A stretch of 64,000 nucleotides of DNA from positions 23,026-87,025 of the forward strand of contig DUZS01000013.1 in the NCBI GenBank assembly GCA_013349405.1. The letters run 5' to 3'. A model generated the notes under the pieces. It saw only the letters and a list, made by a program, of their open reading frames with translations, did no database searches and was not told the DNA's origin. A program made the position numbers and the translations under genes. The first letter of the stretch is position 1. Every line of letters starts with the position of its first letter. This DNA is from Desulfuromonadales bacterium. Its GTDB lineage: Bacteria > Desulfobacterota > Desulfuromonadia > Geobacterales > Pseudopelobacteraceae. This document shows positions 1 to 12,301 of the stretch, piece by piece.

Positions 1-573
1 CTTGCCTACAAACTGTTCTACCGGGTGTTCGACGCCTTCTCTTACCTGACTATTCCCCGCGACGCGGGCGATTTTGCCCTAATGGACAAAAAAGTGGTAA
101 AGTGTGTCCTTCAGTTCCCCGAACGGGACCTGTTCCTGCGCGGTGTCAGGGCGTTTGTCGGTTTCAGGCAGACCGGCGTCGATTATGTCCGTCCGGAGCG
201 GATGTTTGGTGTCACGACCAACAACCTGCTCAAGAACATCGGCTGGGCAAAAAAAGGGATCCTCTCTTTCAGCAACACTCCGCTCAATATTCTCAGTTTT
301 GCCGGCACCCTGCTCTTTATCATTTCAGTCATGTTGGGAGCTGTTCAGGTTGCGAGTCGTATCCTCTTCCCCGAACTTGCTCCGAGAGGGGTGACAACCA
401 TGCTGCTGATCATCCTCTTCTTCGGCTCGGTTAATCTCTTTGCTATCGGGTTAGTCGGCGAGTACATCGCCAAAATTTTTGAAGAGGTCAAGCAGCGGCC
501 GCACTTTATCCGCAAACATCTGATCCGTGACGGGGAACTGCGTAACTTTTCGATAGAGCAGCACAACAACTGA
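1..573 (+). CDS. Family 2 glycosyltransferase, C-terminal part (N-terminus outside window)
   Basis: Open frame runs from the window edge; C-terminus has two hydrophobic helices and 'GEYIAKIFEEVKQRPHFI', typical of DPM1/GtrB-like GT2 enzymes. Confidence 0.8.
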   Translation, partial: LAYKLFYRVFDAFSYLTIPRDAGDFALMDKKVVKCVLQFPERDLFLRGVRAFVGFRQTGVDYVRPERMFGVTTNNLLKNIGWAKKGILSFSNTPLNILSFAGTLLFIISVMLGAVQVASRILFPELAPRGVTTMLLIILFFGSVNLFAIGLVGEYIAKIFEEVKQRPHFIRKHLIRDGELRNFSIEQHNN

Positions 574-591
574 CCGGAGATACCTCTTGCC

Positions 592-1491
592 ATGGAAATG
601 ATATCACGGCCCTGTCCGTTATGCGGGTCATCGGACACCGGCGCCATTTTTGCCGAGGCAGACTTCAACATCGAGCGTCTCGACAGCTATGCCTTTGCCT
701 CGCGCAAAATGCCTGAATACATGCATTACCGGCTGATTGACTGCCCGACCTGTGACCTGCTCTACGCCAATCCCCTGCCTGATGCCGGCTATCTGGCTGA
801 GGGCTATAGCGAAGCGGCCTACGACAGCGGCGTTGAAGCGCAGTACGCAGCCGCAACTTATGGCGCTATTCTATCAGCCTTTATTGCGCATTTGCCGGAT
901 CGCCACGGCACTCTCGACATCGGCGCGGGAGACGGCGCTTTTCTTGAGCAACTGGTGCAATCCGGCTTTTCTCAGGTTGCCGGGGTGGAACCATCCCGGG
1001 CTCCCATTGCGACGGCACGACCAGACATCAAGCCGCTCATCAGGGAAGGGGTTTTTCGCGGAGACGACTATACCCCGAACAGCCTCACTCTCGTGACATG
1101 CTTTCAGACACTTGAACATCTCCACGACCCGATGGCAATGGCCAGAGAGGTGTATCGCCTTATCAAACCGGGCGGAGCGGCCTTTTTTATCTGTCATAAC
1201 CGCCGCGCCCTGTCGGCGCGGCTGCTCGGCAAAAAATCTCCCATCTTCGACATCGAACACCTCCAGCTCTTTTCGCCGCAGAGTGCCCGGTATCTTCTGG
1301 AACAGACAGGTTTCACCAGCGTAACACTCATGCCGGTGGTTAACCGCTACCCGCTGCGCTACTGGCTGAGGCTGTTGCCACTGCCGGTGATGCTGAAACG
1401 TTCACTCATTACCGTCCTCGACCGGATGGGAGCAGGAGGCGTTTCCTTCTCGATTCCGTGCGGTAATCTGGCCGTGGTCGGTTTCAAATAA
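592..1491 (+). CDS. Class I SAM-dependent methyltransferase with N-terminal Cys motif
   Basis: CPLCGS...CPTCDLLYANP, then GTLDIGAGDGAFLEQL (motif I) and TCFQTLEHLHDP. Confidence 0.85.
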   Translation: MEMISRPCPLCGSSDTGAIFAEADFNIERLDSYAFASRKMPEYMHYRLIDCPTCDLLYANPLPDAGYLAEGYSEAAYDSGVEAQYAAATYGAILSAFIAHLPDRHGTLDIGAGDGAFLEQLVQSGFSQVAGVEPSRAPIATARPDIKPLIREGVFRGDDYTPNSLTLVTCFQTLEHLHDPMAMAREVYRLIKPGGAAFFICHNRRALSARLLGKKSPIFDIEHLQLFSPQSARYLLEQTGFTSVTLMPVVNRYPLRYWLRLLPLPVMLKRSLITVLDRMGAGGVSFSIPCGNLAVVGFK

Positions 1492-1520
1492 AATAAAATT
1501 GTATCATTGGAGCAGAGACT

Positions 1521-2777
1521 ATGACGATCACTGAAAAAGTCGTAAAAATTGCACAGGATGCCCGTAATGCCTCGCTGGAAATGGCACGGTTATCCTCCAC
1601 CACAAAAAACAGCATGCTGCTGAGGATGGCTGATGCCCTTGAAGGTGCGACGGCAGGAATTATCCCGGAAAATCAAAAGGATCTGATTGCCGGCGAGCAA
1701 AAAGGTCTTTCCGCAGCCATGCTCGATCGCTTGATGCTTGATGAAAGCCGCATCAAGGGAATCGCCGGCGCTCTGCGCGAGGTTGCCGCACTGCCGGACC
1801 CGGTCGGTGAAGTAACCAGAATGTGGAAGCGACCGAACGAGCTTATGGTCGGTAAGATGCGTATTCCGCTCGGCACAATCGGCATCATTTACGAGTCTCG
1901 GCCTAACGTGACCGCCGATGCCGCCGCGCTCTGCCTCAAGGCCGGCAATGCCGTGGTACTGAGGGGCGGCTCCGAAGCGATCAATTCGAATCTGGCTATC
2001 GCCGCGATCCTGCAGGGGGTGCTGAGGGAGATGCATATCCCGGAAGCGGCATTGTCACTGATTCCGTTCACTGAGCGGGAAGGGGTGCTGGAGATGCTCA
2101 AGCAGGAAGAGTCCATTGATCTGATTATTCCGCGCGGTGGCGAAAGCCTGATCCGCTTTGTGGTGGAAAACTCGCGCATCCCTGTCATCAAGCATTACAA
2201 GGGTGTCTGCCATATCTTTGTCGATCAGTCGGCCGATTTCGACAAGGCGGAGCAGATCATTATCAACAGCAAGACCCAGCGCCCGGGCGTCTGTAACGCG
2301 CTGGAAACGCTCCTGATCCACAAGGATGTCGCCGCTCGGTTTATTCCGCGAATAGCCGCCACACTGACTGCGCTCGGGGTGGAATTACGAGGCGACCAGG
2401 TTTTTTGCGATCTGGCGCCTATTGCCGTGCCTGCGACGGAAGAAGACTGGCATGCCGAATATCTGGAGCTGATTCTTGCCTGCCGGGTCGTTGATGACAT
2501 CGACGCCGCTATTGACCACATCAACCGCTACTGCTCACTGCATACGGAATCGATTATTACCAGTGACTACAGTCGCGCCCAGCGTTTTATCCGCGAGGTC
2601 AACTCCTCCTGCGTCATGGTCAACGCTTCGACCCGTTTTTCCGATGGCGGCCAGCTTGGTCTGGGCGCCGAAATCGGTATATCCACCACTAAACTGCACT
2701 CCTTTGGCCCGATGGGGCTTGAGGATCTGACCACGACCAAATTTATTGTTTACGGCGATGGGCAGGTACGGGAGTAA
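1521..2777 (+). CDS. proA: Glutamate-5-semialdehyde dehydrogenase (gamma-glutamyl phosphate reductase)
   Basis: Full-length 418 aa; characteristic GTIGIIYESRPNVTADAAALCLKAGNAVVLRGGSEA and QRPGVCNALETLL. Confidence 0.96.
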   Translation: MTITEKVVKIAQDARNASLEMARLSSTTKNSMLLRMADALEGATAGIIPENQKDLIAGEQKGLSAAMLDRLMLDESRIKGIAGALREVAALPDPVGEVTRMWKRPNELMVGKMRIPLGTIGIIYESRPNVTADAAALCLKAGNAVVLRGGSEAINSNLAIAAILQGVLREMHIPEAALSLIPFTEREGVLEMLKQEESIDLIIPRGGESLIRFVVENSRIPVIKHYKGVCHIFVDQSADFDKAEQIIINSKTQRPGVCNALETLLIHKDVAARFIPRIAATLTALGVELRGDQVFCDLAPIAVPATEEDWHAEYLELILACRVVDDIDAAIDHINRYCSLHTESIITSDYSRAQRFIREVNSSCVMVNASTRFSDGGQLGLGAEIGISTTKLHSFGPMGLEDLTTTKFIVYGDGQVRE

Positions 2778-2864
2778 TTCTGCCAAAATTCAAATTGAGT
2801 GGCAAAAAACCCTGTTTTCTGATATACCGTTGCTACTCAAAATGTATGAACAAGGAGTTTTATT

Positions 2865-3869
2865 ATGAAACGACTCGTCATGAGCGTACTGGTTATTGCC
2901 GTAACCTTGCTTGGCTGTGCCCAGAATCGCTTCAATGTTCCGACAGAATATTTTTCCGAAAAAGTCAGGGTACTCGGGATTGCCCCGGCTTTTGTGGATG
3001 CGGATTCTGATATAATCCATCCGCAAAAGGATCTTTTGCTAGCTGTTATCTCGGATCTTAACCGAAAAAATGAACCGCTGCTCGTGCGCAAGCTCCAGGC
3101 AACGGGCAATTTCTATGCGGTGACGCTGCTTGCGGATGAGCCGCGCCAGCTTTTCAGCGTATTGATGGCCCGGCGTGAAAAACGGAATGATGCAAATATT
3201 GAGTACAACAAGTACTTCTGGAAAAACGATGAAATTGCCGCCTATATCAAAAAAAATCGTCTCGACGCTCTTATGATTGTCACCGTGAGCGGTTTGACCC
3301 AGAAAAGCAAAATTTTTTCCAGTAACCTGCTGTCATCGCTTGAGACCAACTACAATTTCCTGACGATGACCGCCCAGATAGTTGGTCCCGATGGCACTGT
3401 GCTGTGGGAATTCCCGAATTTCCGGGGGCAGTTTGTTTCACCATACTACCCGCTTGTCAACCTTCAGTATCCTGACTTCAGTGAATCTGAAGCGAATCAG
3501 TCCCGTAGTACCGAGGTTCGCTTTAAGTCTGTTGACGGAATTCGCCGTACATTGGAATTGAAGAAAAAGGATCTATTGTTCCGTGAAACAGAGGAACCGG
3601 AAGTCTACGGAAAATTGTTTGATGAGATGACCTCGTTAATCAAGTATTCTGCCGACAAAAAGGCGCAAAGCAATCAGCCGCCAGCCGGTGAACCGTTGAA
3701 ACCGGCTGCAACCGGCGTGACAGCACCGGTCGCGTCACCAGTTGCAGTGCCGGTTCCTCCGGTCGAAGCACCGGTAAAAGCCCCGCTTCCCAAAGGTGCT
3801 GTGGAGGTCCCGGTGGCCCCGACCCCTCCGGGAAACGAAATTGTCCCGGCAACTTCGAGCACTCTATAG
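2865..3869 (+). CDS. Putative lipoprotein with Pro/Val/Ala-rich C-terminal tail
   Basis: N-terminal lipobox-like MKRLVMSVLVIAVTLLGCAQ; low-complexity PVAVPVPPVEAPVKAPLPKGAVEVPVAPTP tail. Confidence 0.7.
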   Translation: MKRLVMSVLVIAVTLLGCAQNRFNVPTEYFSEKVRVLGIAPAFVDADSDIIHPQKDLLLAVISDLNRKNEPLLVRKLQATGNFYAVTLLADEPRQLFSVLMARREKRNDANIEYNKYFWKNDEIAAYIKKNRLDALMIVTVSGLTQKSKIFSSNLLSSLETNYNFLTMTAQIVGPDGTVLWEFPNFRGQFVSPYYPLVNLQYPDFSESEANQSRSTEVRFKSVDGIRRTLELKKKDLLFRETEEPEVYGKLFDEMTSLIKYSADKKAQSNQPPAGEPLKPAATGVTAPVASPVAVPVPPVEAPVKAPLPKGAVEVPVAPTPPGNEIVPATSSTL

Positions 3870-3951
3870 CCTTTTGTTTTGACATGGCATCCGGATTTTG
3901 CGACAATCCCGCTTTCGCTTTTTACTCTATCCGGTTTCAAATCCAGGATTC

Positions 3952-6554
<2,603 letters not shown>

Positions 6555-6567
6555 TCTTTCTGTAATA

Positions 6568-6619
6568 CGGTAAACGTAGAAAGGCCGACAGAAGACTGTC
6601 GGCCTTTCTACGTTTACCG
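6568..6619. terminator. Bidirectional hairpin between convergent genes
   Basis: Perfect 24-bp inverted repeat cggtaaacgtagaaaggccgacag / ctgtcggcctttctacgtttaccg with 4-nt loop aaga. Confidence 0.85.
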
Positions 6620-6636
6620 CGACTATTATGCGCACA

Positions 6637-9600
6637 TCAGATGACCGTTTTTTTAGCTTTAGATGTACGTCGATTGACAGGCGTCTCAGGCCGTCCAGCA
6701 AAAAGCCTGCTGCGGTAGCCGACATCCCGCGCAAGATTCACGCCTGAACTAATCGCGTGTTCCGCTTCAGCCATCTTTGCCGTTATGGTTCTGGCAGAAG
6801 CGGTGGCAGCACAACCCTCCAGCAGCAGAAGCAGCGACAGCCACTCAAAAAGCTCCTCAAAGCGCTCCTTGTTAAACCACTCGACCCCATCGCTTTCATG
6901 ATGCAGCAAAAATGCCTGACACGCTTCGAGTTCAAACAGCCCCTGCATCTGTTGCAGAGTGCTGACCGCAGGGTTCCGTTTGTTTGAGCGCCACCATTCG
7001 AGCAGTGCGGAGAGCAGCTGGGTAGCGCGACTGCCAAAGTCAGGATCGCCATCCCGCCGCAAAAACTTTCTCAGTGTATAATCAAGTCCCCTGCTGACAG
7101 GATCAAGTGTGGTCTCGCGAAGTACCAACCAGGCAAGCAGCAGGGATTGGGCAGCCTCATCCGAGAATCCGGCGGTGAGGCGGAGCTGGAATGAGCGGGC
7201 AGCGCTCGCGGATGTTTTGTGCGAACTAAGTCCGGTGAAGCAGACGTACCGCGCAAGGGCGGAGCTTTTCTTTCGGGAAGCAGTCTGTTTGGCTTTACCG
7301 GTAGATGCAGTCGTTTTGTTCTCGGCAGCAGCCTGCATAAACAGGTCAAGACTCTGCTGCAGCACTTCCGCAGTTACGGAGGATTTTTCCTCTTGTGCCT
7401 GCAGCTCAAATAGCGACCGGAATGCAGAGTTCAACTCGCCAAACTGCAGCTGTTTTCGCGCCTCCTCAAGTGAATCGACCCCCGAGCCGTTCAGATGTGC
7501 ATACAACTGCTGCCATGAGCCATCGGCATCATCATGTATTTCCCTGAAATCGAGGAACACATGGAATTGATACTCTTTCAGCTCGACATACAACCCATGG
7601 GTGCGCAGCTCAGCGGTTGAGCGAAGGTACTCAAGCCCCTCGGTCTGATCAGAGAAGGCGAGATAACTGTCGTCATCAGGGGCAACCAGTGCGTCGGCAA
7701 GCAATATCCGGTCGAGTCGTCCCCCTTCCCCTTCCCCGGCGCCGAGAAAAGCAACAGACTCCTTGATCCAGCCGGCAGTCGTCGTATGACTGTTGTGATA
7801 GAGCACCAATGCCCGATGTTTATCAACCCGGTTCGAGTAGGCAAAAACGTTTTCATCAACATGGTCACCGGCATAAAAATCGTACAGCACAAAGTTTTCG
7901 GATCCGGAAAAGAGCCAGCGGCGGCGCAGCAGCGGGAAAATCCACATTTCATGGCCACGCACCAGACCGGCATCGACCTGCTCGTCCCAATAGGCGCGTT
8001 TATACTCCATGCCGTATTTTTCGTGGAATCCTTCGATCTGGCCATGACCAAACATCGGTAAGCCGGGCATGGTGGACAACAACACACAGGCGCCGAAATA
8101 TTTACCCTGAGAACCAAACTGGGCGACGGCGGTCTTTTCATCCGGATTATTCATGAAATTAACAAACCGCTTGAGGATTTCGTGGTTGAATTCGAGAACA
8201 TTTTTGATGGTAGTCCGATATTTGGCGTTTTCCTCGGTCATAAGCATATTCATAAAGGCGCTGTTGTAGACGCGATGCATGCCAAGCGTCCTGACAAAAT
8301 ACCCCTCCATCATCCAGAACGCCTCAGCCAGCAGCAGTGTTCCCGGTGCCTCTGCCGCCACACGGTCCACCACCTCCCGCCAGAATTCGACTGGAAAGAC
8401 GGCATCAAACTCTTCTTTGCTCATGCCATGTTCGGCGCGTGACGGGACGCCGCCACCAAGGCCGCGCAGCGGAAACCAGAGACGCTGATAATGTTTCTTG
8501 GCCAGCGTCATGGCGGCATCGAAGCGAATTATCGGGAAATTTCGGGCAACATGGAGAATGGTCTGGATGACCGCTTCCCGCAGTTCGGGGATCAGATAAT
8601 TGAGCTGTGCGGTATCGTTCCAGGGGATGCTGGTGCCATCGTTGCCGTGGTAGATGTAGCGCGTCCGGCCGCTGTTCCGGTCATAATGCTTGAACACGAC
8701 GGCGGCGTCGCTCTTGTTCCAGTAGCCATCTTCAACCTGCAGACAGACGTTGGCATCGGAAGAGAGATCTGCTCCACTGAAGTGATAGGTGGGGAAGGGG
8801 GGGTAGTCGGTCTGAATGAACCAGTCCGGGTGCTGGATCACCCAGCGGGAATAGATGCCGGTGTGATTCGGTACCATATCACTGGCAAGGCGGATACCAC
8901 GGCGACCGGCCCGCTCACGCAGGTTTGCCAGCGCTTCCCAGCCGCCAAGGTCTGCTGCCACTTCGTAGTCGAACAGTGAATAAGCAGAGGCGATCGCATC
9001 CGGGTTGCCGCAGAGCTGCTTTATCTGCTGCGATGCCGGAGAGCGCTCCCAGAGTCCGATCAGCCAGAGTCCGGAAAAGCCCCGTGCCGCCAGTCGTTCG
9101 AGTTCGGCATCAGGCACCTGATCGAGCATGGTGATCGGATACCCGTAGGTGCGACTGAGCTGGTCAAGCCAGACATAGACCATCTTGGCCATCAGGACGA
9201 CGTGAGACATCCAGCCGGCATCGGACGAAAAGGCCTCATACGCGGGATAGTCGAAGCCGTGAAACACCGCATTGGTTCCGGAATTGTGGGAAGGGTCTCC
9301 AATCGAGTGCCCACCGCGGCGGAAATCAAGTACCGGAGCCTGCCCCGGGTCACCTCCACCGCCGCCACGCTCACGCTGTTCCTCCTGCAGAATATCAAGA
9401 GCTCTTTCCACGTCATGAAGCAGCTCCGGCGGCAGAATACCCTGCCACTGTTCGCGGAGGTAGGCAACCTGCCCGGCCAGTGAATGGGGGGATGCGTTGA
9501 TTGCCGCCATGAGAGCTTCAATCAGGGTGCATCCTCTTTCGGCAAGAATCGGCCCATCCTTCAGCGATTGATCAAATATCTGAATGATGGTGGAGTAATG

Positions 9601-10146
9601 AGATGATGCGGCCAGAGCACGGTCGTCAACCAGCTCCCGAAAACTGTCAATCGCCGGATTGGCTGAAGCCAGGCGCAGCAGCAGCATTTCCCGCAACAGC
9701 TGATGCGTACGCATGGAACTGCTCAGGCTGTCAGCGAGCCAGTCGGCAGCTTCAGTATTCTCCATAAGAACAGGGGTGGGTGGAAATAACTCCACAAAAC
9801 GCCGGGCCGTTGACTGTAAACTTCTGCCGGATGGGTCAAAGCCGCTTTTCTTCAATGAATTGATGAGCAGAGACGATTCCGGAGCATGGGCAACACCGTC
9901 GATAAGGTAGCGTAATGCCTTCTGGAGGGATGCGTACAGGTTTAGTTCAGCGGCATGGACAACCGGGGAACCGGGAGACCGTCCGCTGTTAAGTTTGAGA
10001 GCCAGTTGCCGAAAAAACTGTATCTGAGGGATACCGCGCTCTTTAATGGTGTCAGAAAGCGAGCCGAGGTCAAGAGACCGCCAATGGAAAGAGGAAATCT
10101 GGATATCGTAGGGGAAGTAGGAATCTGTGCCGCTTGGAGCAGTCAT
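6637..10146 (-). CDS. Large alpha-amylase (GH13-like) family protein, 1169 aa
   Basis: LASDMVPNHTG, IIRFDAAMTLAKK, LLLAEAFW, FMNNPDE motifs in GH13 order. Confidence 0.8.
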   Translation of the reverse strand: MTAPSGTDSYFPYDIQISSFHWRSLDLGSLSDTIKERGIPQIQFFRQLALKLNSGRSPGSPVVHAAELNLYASLQKALRYLIDGVAHAPESSLLINSLKKSGFDPSGRSLQSTARRFVELFPPTPVLMENTEAADWLADSLSSSMRTHQLLREMLLLRLASANPAIDSFRELVDDRALAASSHYSTIIQIFDQSLKDGPILAERGCTLIEALMAAINASPHSLAGQVAYLREQWQGILPPELLHDVERALDILQEEQRERGGGGGDPGQAPVLDFRRGGHSIGDPSHNSGTNAVFHGFDYPAYEAFSSDAGWMSHVVLMAKMVYVWLDQLSRTYGYPITMLDQVPDAELERLAARGFSGLWLIGLWERSPASQQIKQLCGNPDAIASAYSLFDYEVAADLGGWEALANLRERAGRRGIRLASDMVPNHTGIYSRWVIQHPDWFIQTDYPPFPTYHFSGADLSSDANVCLQVEDGYWNKSDAAVVFKHYDRNSGRTRYIYHGNDGTSIPWNDTAQLNYLIPELREAVIQTILHVARNFPIIRFDAAMTLAKKHYQRLWFPLRGLGGGVPSRAEHGMSKEEFDAVFPVEFWREVVDRVAAEAPGTLLLAEAFWMMEGYFVRTLGMHRVYNSAFMNMLMTEENAKYRTTIKNVLEFNHEILKRFVNFMNNPDEKTAVAQFGSQGKYFGACVLLSTMPGLPMFGHGQIEGFHEKYGMEYKRAYWDEQVDAGLVRGHEMWIFPLLRRRWLFSGSENFVLYDFYAGDHVDENVFAYSNRVDKHRALVLYHNSHTTTAGWIKESVAFLGAGEGEGGRLDRILLADALVAPDDDSYLAFSDQTEGLEYLRSTAELRTHGLYVELKEYQFHVFLDFREIHDDADGSWQQLYAHLNGSGVDSLEEARKQLQFGELNSAFRSLFELQAQEEKSSVTAEVLQQSLDLFMQAAAENKTTASTGKAKQTASRKKSSALARYVCFTGLSSHKTSASAARSFQLRLTAGFSDEAAQSLLLAWLVLRETTLDPVSRGLDYTLRKFLRRDGDPDFGSRATQLLSALLEWWRSNKRNPAVSTLQQMQGLFELEACQAFLLHHESDGVEWFNKERFEELFEWLSLLLLLEGCAATASARTITAKMAEAEHAISSGVNLARDVGYRSRLFAGRPETPVNRRTSKAKKTVI

Positions 10147-10192
10147 ATGTATTTCCAGTCGCGGAATGCCGGGATGTCAAACAAATCGCTGA

Positions 10193-12115
10193 TTACGGTT
10201 TTGCCTTAGGTACAGCTGTTGCCTTTGCACCAGCAGGGGCAGTTTTGGCAGCCGCGGGCGTTGTCTTGGCAGCGCCTGCGGATTTGGTACTTTTTGAGCT
10301 TTTTGAACTTTTTTTACTTTTTTTCGTTTTTCCTTTTTTACCTTTCGTTATTTTGCGTGGCTCAGGATTGAACTCATCACGAATATTATTCAGCAATACG
10401 GTGGTTTCTTCCATCGAGGGGTCAGCTTTTTTTGCTGCTTCGAGGGTCTCTTTTGCTTCAGGCAGGCGGCCGGTTTTCATGTACAGTCGGCCCAGTGCAT
10501 TGAGTGCCCGGGCATTGTCCGGCTTCAGTTCAATAGCTTTTTTATAAGAACCGGCCGCACTCTCATACTCTTTTTTAAAATCATAAATCAAGCCAAGCTT
10601 GTAGTGATTGACCGGGTCATCGGGGTTCAGTTCGACCGTCTCCTTGAGAAGAATCATGATTTCGTCATACTGCTTGTTTTTCACATACATCGAAATAAGC
10701 GCGGTACGCGCTTCACTGTCGTTTTTCTGAATTTCAAGCGCTTTTTTGTAGTGCAGAAGCGCCTTTTCATTGTCCCCTTTCTGTGCGTACAGAGCCGCAA
10801 TTTCCCGATTGGCATCACCATCGTTCGGGCTATAGGTCAACACGGAGTTATATGAAGCAATTGCCAGCTCGCTTTCTTTGCTTTTCGCATATATCCGGCC
10901 TAACTTAAGATGGATATCCGGGCTTTCAGGGCGTACCTTGAGAAACGCCGAATACTGCTCCACCGCGTCTTGAAACAGGCCGCGGGAGAAGCGGATATCA
11001 CCCAGTCGCAAGTGAGCTTCGGCGCCGTTCGGATTTACACTGATAGCCCGTTTGTAGGCGACAGCTGCTTCATCAATCTGTCCCTTTTTCTCATACAGTA
11101 TCCCCAGATTGAGATACACGTCGCTGTTGGTGCTGTTCCGGTGCTCTGCCTCACGATAGGCATCGATCGCCTCCGCATCCTTTCCGGCAGCCCGGTATAT
11201 ATGCCCGAGCTTTTCGTATGAAAGCGTATCTTCAGGGCGCTCCTTGATTGATGCCTTGAGGCTTCCGATCTCTTTGTCAACTCCGCTCACGCCATCCTGA
11301 GTAGCAGGATTCTGGACGGCTTGGGCGAGTTTACTTTTACCGCCCAGCAGCAGATGATAATCTGTCAGTTTGGCATCACCCTTATTTTTGTAGATATCGG
11401 CCAGCATCAGGTGAATCTCACGATTTTGCGGTGCAGCGACTTCTCCACGTTTCAGCTGTTCAAGAGCCTTGTCCACCTCGCCCCGCTGCAGATAAATCGC
11501 TGTGATGCCGATATGAGCCGGTGCTGAAGCGGGATCGGCGACGAGCGCCCTCCGATATTCCTGCTGTGCCTTATCCGGTTGGCTCAGGGCGGTGAAAACC
11601 TCCGCCAGGCCGATAAAGATAGAAGCATCCGTTGTCAGCTCCCGGCCAGCCTCGGTATAATGGTAGGCGGCGAGCGGATATACTTTCTGGGTAGCCAGGA
11701 TTCTGGCCATTGCCTTATGATAGTAAGGGTTTTGAATGGAAGCGAGACCGCGAGCCAGCTGGACTGACGCATCATCAGTCATCCCTTTCTGCGCATAGAG
11801 CAGGCCGAGATTGCCGCTGGCACGTGCGAATGAGGGGGCCTGCTGCAGAGAGCGGCGATATTCTTCTATTGCACCATCAAAATTACTGATCCGCTCCTGT
11901 TGCAACGCGTTGACAAAATGGGCAGCAGCGCCATCCGGGCACTGGCTGGTGATTTTTGCCTCTGCTTGGCGCATCAGTGCTTCATCACGCAGGGAGTTCA
12001 GCGTCCCGGCGATTTCGAGCGCTTCTTTGCAGGGATCGGAGCCTAAACCCCAGCTGAATCCTGTCAAAAAAAGCGTGGCACTTGCAAGCAACAGGTATGT
12101 TTTCAGGATCTTCAT
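10193..12115 (-). CDS. Exported tetratricopeptide-repeat protein with Lys/Ser/Ala-rich C-terminal tail (ORF extends to 12187)
   Basis: Signal peptide MKILKTYLLLASATLFLTGFSWG; many TPR units (e.g. NSDVYLNLGILYEKKGQIDEAAVAYKRAISVNPNGAEA); tail KKGKTKKSKKSSKSSKSTKSAGAAKTTPAAAKTAPAGAKATAVPKAKP. Confidence 0.85.
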   Translation of the reverse strand: MKILKTYLLLASATLFLTGFSWGLGSDPCKEALEIAGTLNSLRDEALMRQAEAKITSQCPDGAAAHFVNALQQERISNFDGAIEEYRRSLQQAPSFARASGNLGLLYAQKGMTDDASVQLARGLASIQNPYYHKAMARILATQKVYPLAAYHYTEAGRELTTDASIFIGLAEVFTALSQPDKAQQEYRRALVADPASAPAHIGITAIYLQRGEVDKALEQLKRGEVAAPQNREIHLMLADIYKNKGDAKLTDYHLLLGGKSKLAQAVQNPATQDGVSGVDKEIGSLKASIKERPEDTLSYEKLGHIYRAAGKDAEAIDAYREAEHRNSTNSDVYLNLGILYEKKGQIDEAAVAYKRAISVNPNGAEAHLRLGDIRFSRGLFQDAVEQYSAFLKVRPESPDIHLKLGRIYAKSKESELAIASYNSVLTYSPNDGDANREIAALYAQKGDNEKALLHYKKALEIQKNDSEARTALISMYVKNKQYDEIMILLKETVELNPDDPVNHYKLGLIYDFKKEYESAAGSYKKAIELKPDNARALNALGRLYMKTGRLPEAKETLEAAKKADPSMEETTVLLNNIRDEFNPEPRKITKGKKGKTKKSKKSSKSSKSTKSAGAAKTTPAAAKTAPAGAKATAVPKAKP

Positions 12116-12301
12116 AATTGGGTGCTTCCTTGTTTTATATCTGTAGTGCGGCGGGATTATACACATAACGTGGCAATATTTCAACAATTTAGGTTCTCAT
12201 CCGCCGAAACGCTTGATTATTAGGGCCGATTGTGGATAATAACGGTTTGTGATTAGCCATTATCCGCGGCCCTCGGCACGTTGCTGCACCCATAGGAACC
12301 A

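Noticed and set aside
12276-12294. 'tcggcacgttgctgcac' as a sigma54 promoter for the HDOD gene
   Set aside because: GG-to-GC spacing is one nucleotide short of the -24/-12 requirement.
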